DNA of 64,000 nt from Siphlonurus alternatus (Eukaryota; Arthropoda; Insecta; Ephemeroptera; Siphlonuridae): positions 44,494,646 to 44,558,645 of the forward strand of contig OX463778.1 of the NCBI GenBank assembly GCA_949825025.1, read 5' to 3'. The notes under the pieces were generated by a model. That model had not been told where the DNA came from. It made no database searches and saw only the letters and a list, made by a program, of their open reading frames with translations. This document shows positions 12,901 to 32,467 of this stretch, in pieces. Positions within the stretch are counted from its first letter, which is position 1. Each line of letters starts with the position of its first letter. The position numbers and the translations under genes were made by a program.

Positions 12901-15900
12901 GAATTGTGTGCGCTCTTGTTTATAATCATTATTTTGCCATTTAATTCTTTAATTGTAACGACACTATCTATTGAAGTTTTCCGGCTTATGATAGAGTTAT
13001 TTTGTTACATCAAAATTAATTTACATATATTATACTACGTAATTATTTATTAACTCAGGGTTTTTTTATCAGTTATATACATTTTTTTACTTACAGTAGG
13101 TTAGGTCTTCTTTGTGAATTATCCAGTAGGTATTAGTTGTAAGCGCATTCATGCAGCTAGAGAGTGGAGTGATAAATTACCGGCGAGGCAAAGGCGAGGC
13201 GGCGAGGAATTAGGTTCATAAGCCAGTCTGTTTCACCATGTCAAACAAGGTGTAAAAAAAAAAAAAGTTGAGAAAAATTGTGACAAAAACTCTTTACCAA
13301 AATTTTGGTGTATTCACTTGAGTGGCTCATTCTTTCTCATTCTGGATCATGCTTAAATAATAAACTACATGATTTACTTTAAGACTTATAGAAACTTAAA
13401 ATGAAAAAAATTATAACAATGTACTTCGGGACAATATATTTTTGTTGTCTTTCATGAAGATATAAAAATATATTTTATTTTTTTTATATTATTTTTACAA
13501 TAGGGTGAAGATATCAAATGCTTTGTCGGTTGTCATGGAACATTTGACATATTTCAAATTCCCTCAATACTTCCAATATCGCTCAGCATCGGTTTGATGT
13601 GTGACATTAAATTCAGGAAGTGTAAAAGCTTATAACATTTTCTATTCCTGTCACTTTTGAATAAAAGACATTCACAAAAATTCATACATTCAGTATAGTA
13701 TATATATACATTTACAAAAAACTGTATATAAAAAGTTTCAAATAAAAAATAATGTGATTCTCAAAGTTCACATTTGGCAAATTTACTTTGACAGGACATT
13801 GCTGAAAAAAATAAAAATATGAAAGTAAATTTTTATATCAAATTTGTTTAAGAAAAATAAGTCATGAAGTTACCCTTGAACAAACAAACAATATAGTAAA
13901 CTGTACTTCTTATATAATAATTCACGTGTGTTGAAAGTATTGATTTAGAGTATAAAAATATTTGAATGGCAAAACATTTTTTTTTTTAGACTTTGCATAC
14001 CATCACTATCCCATAGGACAAACATCTCTGAAAGTAATAGATCTCTTAAACTTTAAACCTGCATTTTTATTTGAAGTTAATAACAATACAAATCTCACCT
14101 TGAAAAATTTCTCTCTCCAATAGATGACAGCAATTATTATGTATTATTTTATTTTAAAATAAAGCGAATACGATCCCTTTTGCTTAATTACATTTATACA
14201 CACTGAAATCCTTCTTTGCTGTCATCATTAGTGATAATCTGATAAAATATACCTATCTCGTAAAATAATGAATAAGCACGATATGTTATTTAAATTTGGA
14301 AAAAATATAATTTCTTATATAACCCGGGGCCTATAAAATTACCTAGCAACATTATTCAAGTGTAAATGTAAGACGGGGGGGGGGGGTTGATTAAACAATG
14401 AAAGGGGAGAAAAAGTGTGAAGGATTGTATGCTAAAATGCTATACAGAAATTTGACAAATGTAATAAATATAATAAGTGACGAAAATTTGACGTCATCAA
14501 GCGTCATCATGGTGGTGTAACCCGTGAGCACTCCCTTGATGTACCAAGAGATCAAAAAGATCTTGCTCAAAACGCTATGGGGTTAAATGCAAGATTCAAG
14601 GTAGTAACGCCTAGCAGTTAGGCATACATGCGAACGCTGGAGTGTGGCGGGCAGCCTGAATGAGGTGTGTGTGGGGGGGGGGGGGCAATCAGTGGGCCGA
14701 GGGCTTTGTTTCTCTCGAGACAATGGGAGCAGCAGGCGCAGACATGCCTCCCCTTCCCCCCCGGCGTATCGGTAATCGAAGCTGCTACTACCACTCAACG
14801 TAACTGCCACTGCAGCAAGAAGAGAAAAATAAAATCTGTTTCGGACTGACTTTTCGGCTCTTGTTTCTTGACCTGTGTTATTTTTGTCAGAAAAACGATA
14901 TCACAAAGCTACTTTCTATAACAATACACCAATGTATAATATATAATGGAGTATCATTTTTAGAGAACAACAAAATTGCAAATATGTATTTTATACAAGA
15001 AATGTCAGTTTCTACATGCGTGTTTTTTATGATGATTGTTTGACATCTGATAGTATAGTACGATTCAGATGATGTTCATATGTTCCAATTTAAGATAAAT
15101 AAATTTTCATAACATTTTTATGTCATATATTTTTATACCTTTTGTATTAAATTTTCTTCTGAGAGTTGTGGAAGAATTTAATGATGTACTTCAATGTAAT
15201 TATAGAACTAATTGAAATTTAAAAAATATATTGAAAAATCTTTACACATTTTTTTTTTATTTATTTTTTTTTTTTTTAAGTAATGACACAAGGGAAATTT
15301 TGCTACATCAGTAAAAAAATGTTTTCCTACAATTTTTCTTTAATTACTTTTAAGTTTTATTTTACATGTAAACAAAAATAGATTATTTTTTTCAAAGAGA
15401 TTAAAGAAAAACCAATTTAATTTTAATGGTTTGTGATAGTTAAAAAAGAAAACGGTCGATTGGAATTTGATTTGTTTGATTAATGATACCGTTAAGACAT
15501 ATTTTTTTTATATCAGAAATAAAATTATTTCTCTTAATAAAAAAGTATAAAAAGATTGTCAAACGATCCCTGGTCCATCCATCGTCAGTAAAGCTTGAGC
15601 AGTAATGGAGGCTGCTGCAGTAAAATGAGACGTACCATTAAAAGGCTATGGAGAGCTAGTGAGGGTTGCTTTTCTTAGTGGTGAAATTCAAACCCGCAAT
15701 CTCAAGTGTCTCTCGAATCCCCCCCCCCTCCCAACTCTCCTCTCGTGCCATCAAATGAAGGGGGCGCCAGTACGAGCCTCACGGTGCCACACGACTTGCA
15801 AAATGACCAAGTTGGGCTCAAATCCCAAGATGAAGCTTGCATATAAAATATTTATGCTTAATATTCTAAATTTAATCTAACTTTTTCTTATTAAAAAATA

Positions 15901-18900
15901 CAATTCGGTTTTTAATTGCTAAATTACTTTATTTATAAAAGAGTGAGAATTAACTTTCATTCGTTCGTGTTATACAGTATAATACAAAATAAATATTTAA
16001 CTGAAAATATTAAACAAATTTCATTTTAATCCAAATTTTTATTTACATTTTATAATGCTCTGGTTCAATGCTTTAAAAAATGTTGTAAAAAAATACAGGG
16101 ATAATTTCTAAATTTGATAAAAAAAATCTCAATATTATATATTATTAGTCATCAACCCTAATACTCATGTTATGACGTCATATCAAAAGTCAGTTCTGGG
16201 GGTGGATGATTGAAGCGCCACCTACTCGTGTCCTGATCGATTTATCAAATAATCCCTACAGCCTTGCTTGCTTCCCCTCGGCGTGTATGTAGGATGGTGG
16301 TGAAACTCTAGCCTGCCTGCCACGGAGGCAATCTGTCCTCATCGGGCCACCGCTCAGCTACCGCGACGCACAAATCAGGGCACGCGGTAGCTGCTGCATG
16401 CTCGGACAGCGGTCAGCCTCGTCCTCCCAGCTGATATATTGCCTTCACGTCATAAAGAATATGCCATGAAGATATTGATTAGCTTTCATCGTAAAGAAGC
16501 TACAAAGCCAAGCTATATATAGCAAGAATTTAGCTTACATGCAATGTTTTTTAAGATATTATTAACCAAAAAGATTATTATCCAAAGTAAAAATGAATAT
16601 TATGAAGAAAAGAAAGAACGATCAGCTGAATATTTATGAAACTAATGCAGTATAATGTATATATAATGAAATTCATTTTTCATTTTACTAAATTTATTTT
16701 TTATAACCACAATTTAATACGTTGCTTGCTTGGTTCCCGGCGGCATAATGTGTCATCAGATTCACCAAGAGATTATTTCCTTATCTCTAGCAAATCATTA
16801 GCCGGAGGATCTTTGCCCGCGTGATGCTCCATCCCCGGACCAATTTATCATTGCCTGCGAGAGCTATGAGCACCAGTCAGCCACCTTCTTCCGTCTCCAG
16901 CTAATTATCATATTTTTTTTTTAACCCACCGTCTTGAGATCGCACTGCCTTCCTTGCAATCTATCATGAGCTGGCTCAACAACCAACGATAGAATTTTTT
17001 ACTCTCCACACTTTTTTTGCTACTTTTTTCTTGTGAAAAGAAGAAAGAATCTTATATATTAGCTCTTACTTGCTAATGTGCTTCACTCTTCCGGTAATAT
17101 AAAAATTATAACAAAATTCTCTTGTTTATAAATATTTGATAGGATACTTTAGAACCATATCTCAAATGTATTCCCGTTAAAATAATCATTAATCAACTTT
17201 AAAAAGGATTAGAGCTGTTTTTAAATTAATATTTTAAAAAAATAATTTTTTATGTGTTATGTACAAATACTTTTTTTTATATATGATGATTAAAATCTAA
17301 TGCATGTAAAAAATGAGATTGTATTTTTTTTTAAACTTTAAAAATTTGATAGCAATATTTGTTTTTTCTGGGCGATGATTGTGACGATTGCTATGATGGA
17401 AGAAGTTGACGTAAATCGTGTGGGCTTGCGGGAATTGTGATGGAGTTTTGAAGTGAGATGCATCTTTTTCTTCTCATAGCTCGCCACGACTCTGTCTGCT
17501 TGATGTAGCGTATCGCCCCACGGCCTCGCCCAACTCCCTCCCCTTTCAGAGTATTCCAAGCAAGGAGGAGAAAAAAAAAAAAAAAAGCTTAGAAAGCAAT
17601 TTATGTTCAGTCTACATGAATCTACTTTATTTAAAAACGTCAATTCTCAGTTTTATACATAAAGCATTGATACCCCCCTCCATCCCCCTCCACACCTCAA
17701 TATATTTATATAGTGATATTATCTTCATTGGTTTATACTTTATACAAGTTTTCTTATCTGTTTTGGAAATATTTTTAGGAAAGAAACATTTTATTTTTTT
17801 TTTTAAGAAAATATGTGCATGTTTTTACAATTTTCGTGCACCGCAGAATAATGGCCAATATATTTTTGTAGTTCTAATCTAAACATTATGGCATCATGTA
17901 GTACATCAACTTCTTTATCACCAGAATTTGATGTTTCAATCGGTTTTAAAGTACCAGTTATATCTCTACGGGTGTTTAAAAAATTTAAACAAATTTAAAT
18001 CCCAACATAGAAAAAAAAGTCGAGAATAGAATAATGTTGATATCTTTTAAAGAATTTGTTTTCAAATTCAGCTTCTTTATTCCATCGTTTGCATTATATC
18101 TTCAGAATATTTTGACAAAATAATGTTATAAAAAAAGGATTGAAATAAACACATTAATGTATTTTTATTTGCTTATTCTGTAAAATAATGCATTCAATAA
18201 GCTTATATTAATCAGGAAAAAGTATATCATAACTAACAATAATTGTCAGATCAAATAAACAATTAAAAAAAATACGTACTTGCATTAAAGATTATTGAAA
18301 TACTATAAAACATTTTTTTTTTTCGTGTAGTTATATATTTTAGTATGAAAAGTAAAACCCAAAATGATGGTAACTTATTAATCTCAAGTCAGTACATAAA
18401 AACAATTAAATTTCTGATTGCTGCAGCGAACACGTAGCAATAAATAGTCTCGTTAAGCCAGCAGAATGTGACGGCGCTGCTCACGACGCGGAGGATCACG
18501 GACGGTTCTGCCCAGTGATCACGAGCAGTCAGACAAGGATCTGGTGCTTGGGGCCATCTGGGTTCACCTCGTTACCTGAACGCACCACCTTTAATCACCA
18601 GGTCAGCATTTGCATACAATTCACGACGTCGCTATAACTCTTTCAAACTCCAATAATTGAAATGATTTGTTCAGCTTTAACAATCGATTAGCAAAAAAAT
18701 AAAAATAGAAAATCAATCTTCATCGCATTATATAAAAAATATATATATTTATTTTGATTAATTTTTATTACAAAGCCATTATATTTTGATTAAATTACAT
18801 TTAAATTTAATCTGATACACATCATGTACATAATATGATAAGTGTAAAATCATGTTCAATATACATATATATTATACATATAAATTTCACAATAAAAGCA

Positions 18901-19567
18901 TTATAATAAAAGGATATTAATGATTAAATGTATATACACTGAGAAGAGGGAGATTAATTTTGGTGGTCAAATTTGTTGTAAGCTTTGAGTTTATAATTTT
19001 ATAGGTACAAGTGATAAAAAGGTCAATATAATGGAATTTGATGATGTTTAATATTTTATATATGTGTATATATTGCTTCTGGGGTAAAATCATGAAGCCA
19101 TAATAAATATATATAGTAGCCGGTAAAAGCATGTATATAGTAGGAAGCTTATTGCCTGCCTACTTGCCTTGCTTGTTCGGTATCACACACATATATATAT
19201 ATATATATATTTACACAACGTGTGTTTGGTTACAGCACTTTGACGCGGTGGTGTCTGGCGGGTGGCATATACACCAGTATAATCCAGCGTATGTACCGGC
19301 TAGCTATATTGGCTATAGCTATAGGAAGTGTGGTGGCGTGTGATATAACTAAAGCTGCATGCCCTCCCGATGCTCTGACAGTGATGTATGCCCTTGGCTA
19401 GCTAGACTCGAGCAACATTACCATCATGCCATCGGACCCTGCAGCTACATTTGATTAATTAATTCTCAAGCGCGCGTTCAATACTTTATAGAATCACCCT
19501 CCGTGAGTCCGTGTCTAGTTTGCAAGTATGTGTGTGTGAGCTAGTAAAGTAGTAATTTCATCATGCT

Positions 19568-19570
<3 letters not shown>
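9976..19570. other. Non-coding stretch with scattered islands
   Basis: No supported gene. More balanced islands lie near 10025-10260 (with a TGACGTCA at 10094-10101), 12070-12360, 14480-14830, 15560-15840, 16190-16440 and 18450-18610. Homopolymer G runs occur near 11071, 14376 and 14676. A short TA tract lies at 19191-19211. The open frames in the islands have no recognisable domain and no convincing splice context. Confidence 0.5.

Positions 19571-19655
<85 letters not shown>
19571..19655. repeat. (CT)n microsatellite, 85 bp
   Basis: An uninterrupted CT dinucleotide tract of about 42 units, followed by GTTCTC. It is non-coding. Confidence 0.97.
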
Positions 19656-22238
<2,583 letters not shown>

Positions 22239-22366
22239 GTCTGTTCGTAAATACACAATCAGAAAGAATCGATTTTATCGATTATTGGTGATGAACCCTC
22301 TGTACATGGAACATAAGGTTCATCACAAATAATCGATTCTTTCTGATTGTGTATTTACGAACAGAC
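22239..22366. mobile_element. Foldback element, near-perfect arms
   Basis: A 128-bp inverted repeat. The left arm starts GTCTGTTCGTAAATACACAA, and the right arm ends with its reverse complement, TTGTGTATTTACGAACAGAC. The arms match for about 50 bp apart from a small insertion near ATCGATT. The loop is about 20 bp, including TGTACATGGAACATAA. Near-identical arms suggest a recent origin or arm homogenisation. No second copy and no clear target-site duplication were seen in this window. Confidence 0.7.
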
Positions 22367-22785
22367 TTTATATAATGTAATTTTGTTCCTTGAATGGTCA
22401 CCCAAATGAAAATGTTAACTTCACCCGGTATTGCTTGACTTTGGTGATTTAAAAGGAAACTAACATTGCACTGCGCAACTTGAAATTCAAATTATTATTA
22501 ATTTAGCAACAGCTACAGAACCCAGGTACCAAATATAATAAACCTCCTGTAGAGTTATAAATTTACATACTGTATCATCTACCGTTAGGTTGTTATGTTT
22601 TATGTTTGAGTCTGCAATAATTATTTAAATAAGTAACTACAATAACAAATTTGAGTATAAAACAATGACTATAGAGAGCAAAAATATTAATTGAAGCACA
22701 ATAAAGACGAGAAAACATCATGATTATAATCATAAATCAATAAGCAATTCAAATCAATTTGAAAATATTGATGCAATTATATTAT

Positions 22786-23107
22786 AATGGACAACATACA
22801 AGAAAATTTTTTTTAGAGAAATGAATAGAGGGTACCAAATTATGCTACTCTGAATTTTTTCAGATTTTTTTGAGACTCGGAACTATTTTTAAATAATTAT
22901 TGAAATTGCGGCCACGCCCCCTGGAGGCGTCAATAGGCGTCCAGTTTCTATTCTTTTTATTAAGGATTTAGGGGTGTCAACTGAAATCACAGGATTTTCA
23001 ATAATTATTTAAAAATAGTTCCGAGTCTCAAAAAAATCTGAAAAAATTCAGATTTGGTACCCTCTATTCATTTCTGCAATAAATTTTTTTCATGTATGTT
23101 GTCCATT
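22786..23107. mobile_element. MITE family A, complete copy
   Basis: A 322-bp foldback element. The ends are AATGGACAACATACA and, as reverse complement, TGTATGTTGTCCATT. Each arm is about 120 bp and carries GAATAGAGGGTACCAAAT and CTCTGAATTTTTTCAGAT. The centre is GC-rich (GCGGCCACGCCCCCTGG). There is no ORF. Near-identical complete copies lie at 44893-45228 and 62388-62718, a truncated one at 61143-61436 and a decayed one at 9641-9975. This indicates a non-autonomous family with recent activity. The target-site duplication is unresolved because the flanks are AT-rich. Confidence 0.85.
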
Positions 23108-24738
23108 ATAATGTAATACAGTAATTAATAATTATGTATAACATAGGTAGGTATACTGTGCATAACGATGCTAAAATTGATGTTTTGTATATGTTATTAA
23201 TATTTTATTTCAACAACCAGCGTAATGGTTTTGTTAAAAAATGCCTAGTACGTTGTTGTAAATTTTTTATACAACATTTTGAATAATTAAGAAGAAAAAA
23301 GTGACTTTTTTTGTGTAATTTAAAATTGTCTAGAGAGAAAGAGGATCAACTGAGGAAATTAAAATACAACATAAAAAGCTACTCAGTAATTAATATGAAA
23401 CATTTTATGTTTAAAAAAATGTAAACAAACACAAACTCAAATTTAAAATTTTTATTTGTAACCCAAAATACATGACAAAAAGACGAATAAAGTCTATAAC
23501 AGATAAATTATGAAAAATAAGCATCATTTTTATTTTATTCTTGCGCAATACAGACACAGTAAAAGAAGCACCATTGATTGTACAGAATTGAAGGTTAAAC
23601 AATAATATAGGCCATGATTGCAAGTAAATTCCTATAATTATCTTTGACTACATGTTCAAATCAGGTTAAGGCGTGGTCGTTTTTTTTTTTTGTTTTTTTT
23701 TAATATATAAATATACCAATAAAGCCGCCGCATAACAATAAGTATACAGTATGATGGCGGTCCCCTTACTTATAACTGCGTCTTCTTTATGATAATAAAG
23801 GAGGGGCGGGAACGTTTAACACATAAACTACCTCATTATTCTCAAGCAAAATTGTATGGCTATTATTTTACTACCTCATACACATTGTTTATAATACCAT
23901 AATTATAATCTAGTAAAATACTACTACTGTGACGTCATTTATTTCAAGTAATAAATTATTATAATTATCTAATTATTATTAATTTAAAAAGTATTTTTGA
24001 TTAAGTCATATTAAATATAAAAAGGAACTAAAATTATATTATTTCATTCACGCAGTTTGCTGAAATTTTGTTTTAAAATTATTTTAAAAAAAGCTGTAGC
24101 TATCAATTATATTAAAATTGCAATAGATTATAAAGTTTTAGAGCATGTTAAAATAAATTTAATTTTACTTTAATCTAATTTATTATAACACAACGAAAAA
24201 ACATGAAGTAGGGGAAGTGAAAAGAATATTATTTTTAAGAAAAAAACTGGATTTTAAATCCAAATTACGTCGTCAAAAATGATATGAGAAGTTGCAAAAC
24301 TTTTCCGGATAGAAGTAATCTGATTGATCATGAGTGTAATTAATTGAAGATTTCATTTACCTTGCGTTTGCAATTAAATACTTCGTACTTACTAAACTTA
24401 AAACTAATTTTACGAACGGTAATTTGATTAACGTGCGATTATTATTATTATTATCAAAATTAGTAAAATATTTGCATTCTTGATTGTTAGGTTACATCAT
24501 CCATAGACCATAGAAGATGACAAACTTTCTAGTTTAAGAAAAATGGTGTAGGAATCTTGAATGCGATAGTGCGAGCACGTTACCCAAATTACTTGAATTG
24601 CCAAGCACTATCTTGAAGAAGTTACATTATGCGTACCAATTTTTTTTTTTTTTAAATAATAATACAAACTCTGCATTATATAATAGTCTAGTGTGTCTTG
24701 TATGGTCTTTGAACGTCACCCAGATCTGAAAGAGGAGT
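23108..24738. other. Non-coding; 3' flank and likely 3' UTR of the minus-strand gene
   Basis: The 3' UTR of the gene ending at 24739 probably occupies the right part of this interval. On the minus strand the first AATAAA downstream of the stop is at 24184-24179 (plus-strand TTTATT), about 560 bases after the stop codon, so it is a candidate polyadenylation signal. Others occur near 23943 and 23455. The rest is AT-rich, with no gene seen. Confidence 0.35.
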
Positions 24739-28436
<3,698 letters not shown>

Positions 28437-28633
28437 AACACCACACTCTCTATAAATATACAAGTACCTTGACTCTTACTTTATTTTAATGTTCCGTAAA
28501 ATTACAAAGACAAATATATAATGAAAACTTTTTACATGTTTGAAATTTTTAGCTGAAGAAATTTTAAATCCCTTGCGTGTTAAGACTATATAGCAAAACT
28601 CTTTACGTCAAAAGAAATGAGAGAAAAAAGGAG

Positions 28634-28639
<6 letters not shown>

Positions 28640-28704
<65 letters not shown>
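28640..28704. repeat. (GA)n microsatellite in the 5' intron
   Basis: A continuous GA tract of about 32 units, lying between the proposed non-coding first exon (ending 30228) and the first coding exon (starting near 28449) of the minus-strand gene. Confidence 0.95.
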
Positions 28705-28706
<2 letters not shown>

Positions 28707-30011
28707 ATATTTATTTTCAGACCTATACTTTTTTTTCAAGAGTATAATTTTTTAACGTTAAACAGAAAAAGATTGTAAAACAAACTCTTAGAATTATAAT
28801 GTGTATATATAATATATATTTTTAAATTATTCTTTATTATTTAACTTGCAAAGAGAGTACGTGTCATGCATGATAAATTTAAATTATAATCAAAGGAATT
28901 ACAAATGTTAACATTACATGCTCTGATGGTTACATTTAAATATATTAATTAATATTAACTACAGCCATGAAAAAATCTTAAACAAAATGAAAACTACTCA
29001 AAATAATTTTAAAAAATTCAAATTTAAAATTTACATTATTTAAATATAATATATACCATTACATATTGTTATTTTATTAAAACATTATCTTAATTTTTAC
29101 ATAGATATAATACTTTATTTTGACCGTATAGCACGGTAACATCATAATATTCAGGCATTAAATTAAATTTGAAATATAAAAATTTAAATACTTTTAGAAC
29201 TACCAGGAAACATATTTACGGTCTGTGCCTAAACATTTGAAAAATAGGCAAATTGTTTAACATATTGTTGATATGTTGAATAAACGAAAATATGTAAATT
29301 TAATCGATTGCTAATTAAATCCTCTCGTTTTTAAAGAATTAAAATTCTGCATAATAGTCCAATGATTAATGTTACAGAAGAATGATTAATATTCAATTAA
29401 AAAATTATACTAAATATATTTGTACAAAGAATAGTATCTGAAATGGAACCCACCAAGTTATTAGTATTAGCTACGTACAGTACTGCCGAAACTTTCAATG
29501 TATGGTATGTACAGTATACGTTCGTTGTTTAGAATTATAATTGTTTATAATTAACCATCTCACTGAGAGGTCATAATGTACAGAGTTGTCGTTCGAATTA
29601 TAATATAAAAGTAGCTAATCGGAAAACATAAAGGCCTGAATCCCTATTTGATGATATACTGTCAAAAATAAAACATCGATATTATTTTATATTTAAAATA
29701 ATTAAATAAATAATTTATAATGCAAAATACTCAAAATTCACCTCAATTAAGCTTTTAACATTGTAAAATTTGTAACTGAAAATCTAGATCGAGTTTTCTA
29801 TTCTTCTATCTGGCTTCTATAGTGATTGTAAACTGCTTCAACATTTACTATAACATAAATCTTTATTATATAAACTGAATACAAAATAAATACGATTAAA
29901 TATGTATGTTCGATAAATTTTTTCAATAAATTGATATGAAATGTAATAAAAATTACATGGAATTGAAAATAAAAAGTGACAATTAATTATATTGTTATTT
30001 TATTTAATTTT

Positions 30012-30062
30012 AGGTTTTTGACGTGATCCATGTTGTTTCTTCGAATAATAAAACAAATAAAT
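30012..30062 (+). mobile_element. Possible LINE 3' tail fragment
   Basis: TTGACGTGATCCATG followed by TTGTTTCTTCG, AATAAAAC and a short (AAAT)n. The same TTGACGTGATCCATG motif precedes the AATAAA and (TTTGAA)n tail at 53884-53946, and the upstream AT-rich sequence also looks loosely alike. This suggests two copies of one non-LTR retroelement 3' UTR. It is inference from one shared motif and the tail architecture. It lies inside the 5' intron of the minus-strand gene, in the opposite orientation. Confidence 0.35.
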
Positions 30063-30227
30063 AAATTATATAATGTGTAAATTATCACGCTGAGATTTGT
30101 AAACCTACATGAGAGCTGTAAATGATTAAATTAACTGGTAAAACTAAATTGTGGTAATATCATGTATATGATTGACATGACAAAAGAAAATATAAATTAA
30201 TAAAATAGAAAATATAAGCGTACTTAC

Positions 30228-30440
30228 ATGTCGGTGTGTATCGTTGAAACCGTGTCGTGCTATATCCAAGTTTCTCAAGGATGGGCTGCCTTATATAGCA
30301 CTCTCTGATCTCCACCCATAACACGATGACTTCACTTCTAATGGTCGGCTACCGGAGAACAAGAAGAAGAAGGCAGTTATACAATAACAGCAGCCATCTA
30401 CCACTAACTATCTGCCATACACGCCTATATAACCATTTTT
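30228..30440 (-). promoter_or_regulatory. Probable promoter and non-coding first exon of the minus-strand gene
   Basis: On the minus strand, CCGACAT is followed by a strong donor GTAAGTA at 30227-30221. This would join to the acceptor TATTTATAG at 28450, 13 bases before the start ATG. Upstream there are two TATA-like boxes: TATATAAGG (minus strand, around 30297-30289) and TTATATAGG (around 30433-30425). The region is less AT-rich than its surroundings, as expected for a promoter and 5' UTR. Which TATA box is used, and hence the transcription start, cannot be decided by eye. Confidence 0.45.
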
Positions 30441-31730
<1,290 letters not shown>

Positions 31731-31742
31731 TTGAAGCGACAT

Positions 31743-32099
31743 TGACGTCACAAAGTATAATATAACCAATCTTGCCAAAGTTGAAGTTTACACAATTAGT
31801 TATTTTTTAACTACAAAGGGAGAAGGAATTCAAATGCGGACAGTTGGTATTATTATTATTTTTTCATTTAAAAAATATTCTAATGAACTAAACCCTACAA
31901 AATCAAACTAAGCAAAAAAATTGATGTACTTTCAAAGTTTTGTGCAACATTTTCAAATAATATATTCAGGATAAGGTTGATATGACGTCACCTAAACAAT
32001 CTTAATGGGAGACGTCATGACGTCAGATCAACCTATCTCGAAAGAGTTAATAGGCTCTACATGTATAATATAATATATCTATACATTACTGTGACGTCA
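31743..32099. promoter_or_regulatory. Cluster of CRE-type TGACGTCA palindromes
   Basis: Four perfect TGACGTCA sites at 31743-31750, 31983-31990, 32018-32025 and 32092-32099, plus AGACGTCA at 32010-32017. This octamer is the canonical cAMP-response/ATF-CREB site. Four perfect copies in 357 bp of AT-rich DNA is far above chance. The cluster sits just upstream of the plus-strand PAN-like exon at 32260. Regulatory use is inference; a repeat origin is the alternative. Confidence 0.4.
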
Positions 32100-32259
32100 C
32101 AGTTGCTTCACCTAATTTTTTATAGTTAATTTTTTATTTAATGAAAAATTAACAGTAATTCATTATTTCCATACAATATTTTCATTTTTGCAATGTAATA
32201 AATAAATGAAATAAACACGCAATTCAGATTGTTTATTATTTTTTATATACTTTGTTCAG

Positions 32260-32467
32260 TTTTTTTACATTACGGAAAGTTTAAGTTTTCTCTCCGCGCT
32301 ACAAATCAACCTGTCGTAAAGCTAATCAACTATCAACTTCTTGAGCAGCAAAGTAAAGCAAATAATTGCTCGCAAGGCTTGACAATGCCATCTTGGTGCT
32401 TAACAAGTTGCCTAACCTTACGGGGTTGTGATGGTTTTATGTATGACTTTGAGAGTCTCTCTTGTCG
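32260..32467 (+). CDS. Isolated exon with a PAN/Apple-like cysteine motif (partial gene)
   Basis: The reading frame is open across the exon. It is bounded on the left by a T-rich tract ending ACTTTGTTCAG (AG at 32258-32259) and on the right by the donor GTATGT at 32468. It starts with the last two bases of a codon and ends after two bases of one. The encoded segment has cysteines spaced C-x9-C-x3-C-x5-C-x11-C, with the local motif CLTSCLTLRGCDGFMYD. The C-x3-C, then C-x2-F-x-Y, then C arrangement is typical of PAN/Apple domains of secreted or surface proteins. Composition is less AT-rich than the flanks. No neighbouring exon could be joined with confidence, and a short exon at 47883-47929 is only a weak candidate. 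It could be part of a long-intron gene or a lone pseudo-exon. Confidence 0.45.
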
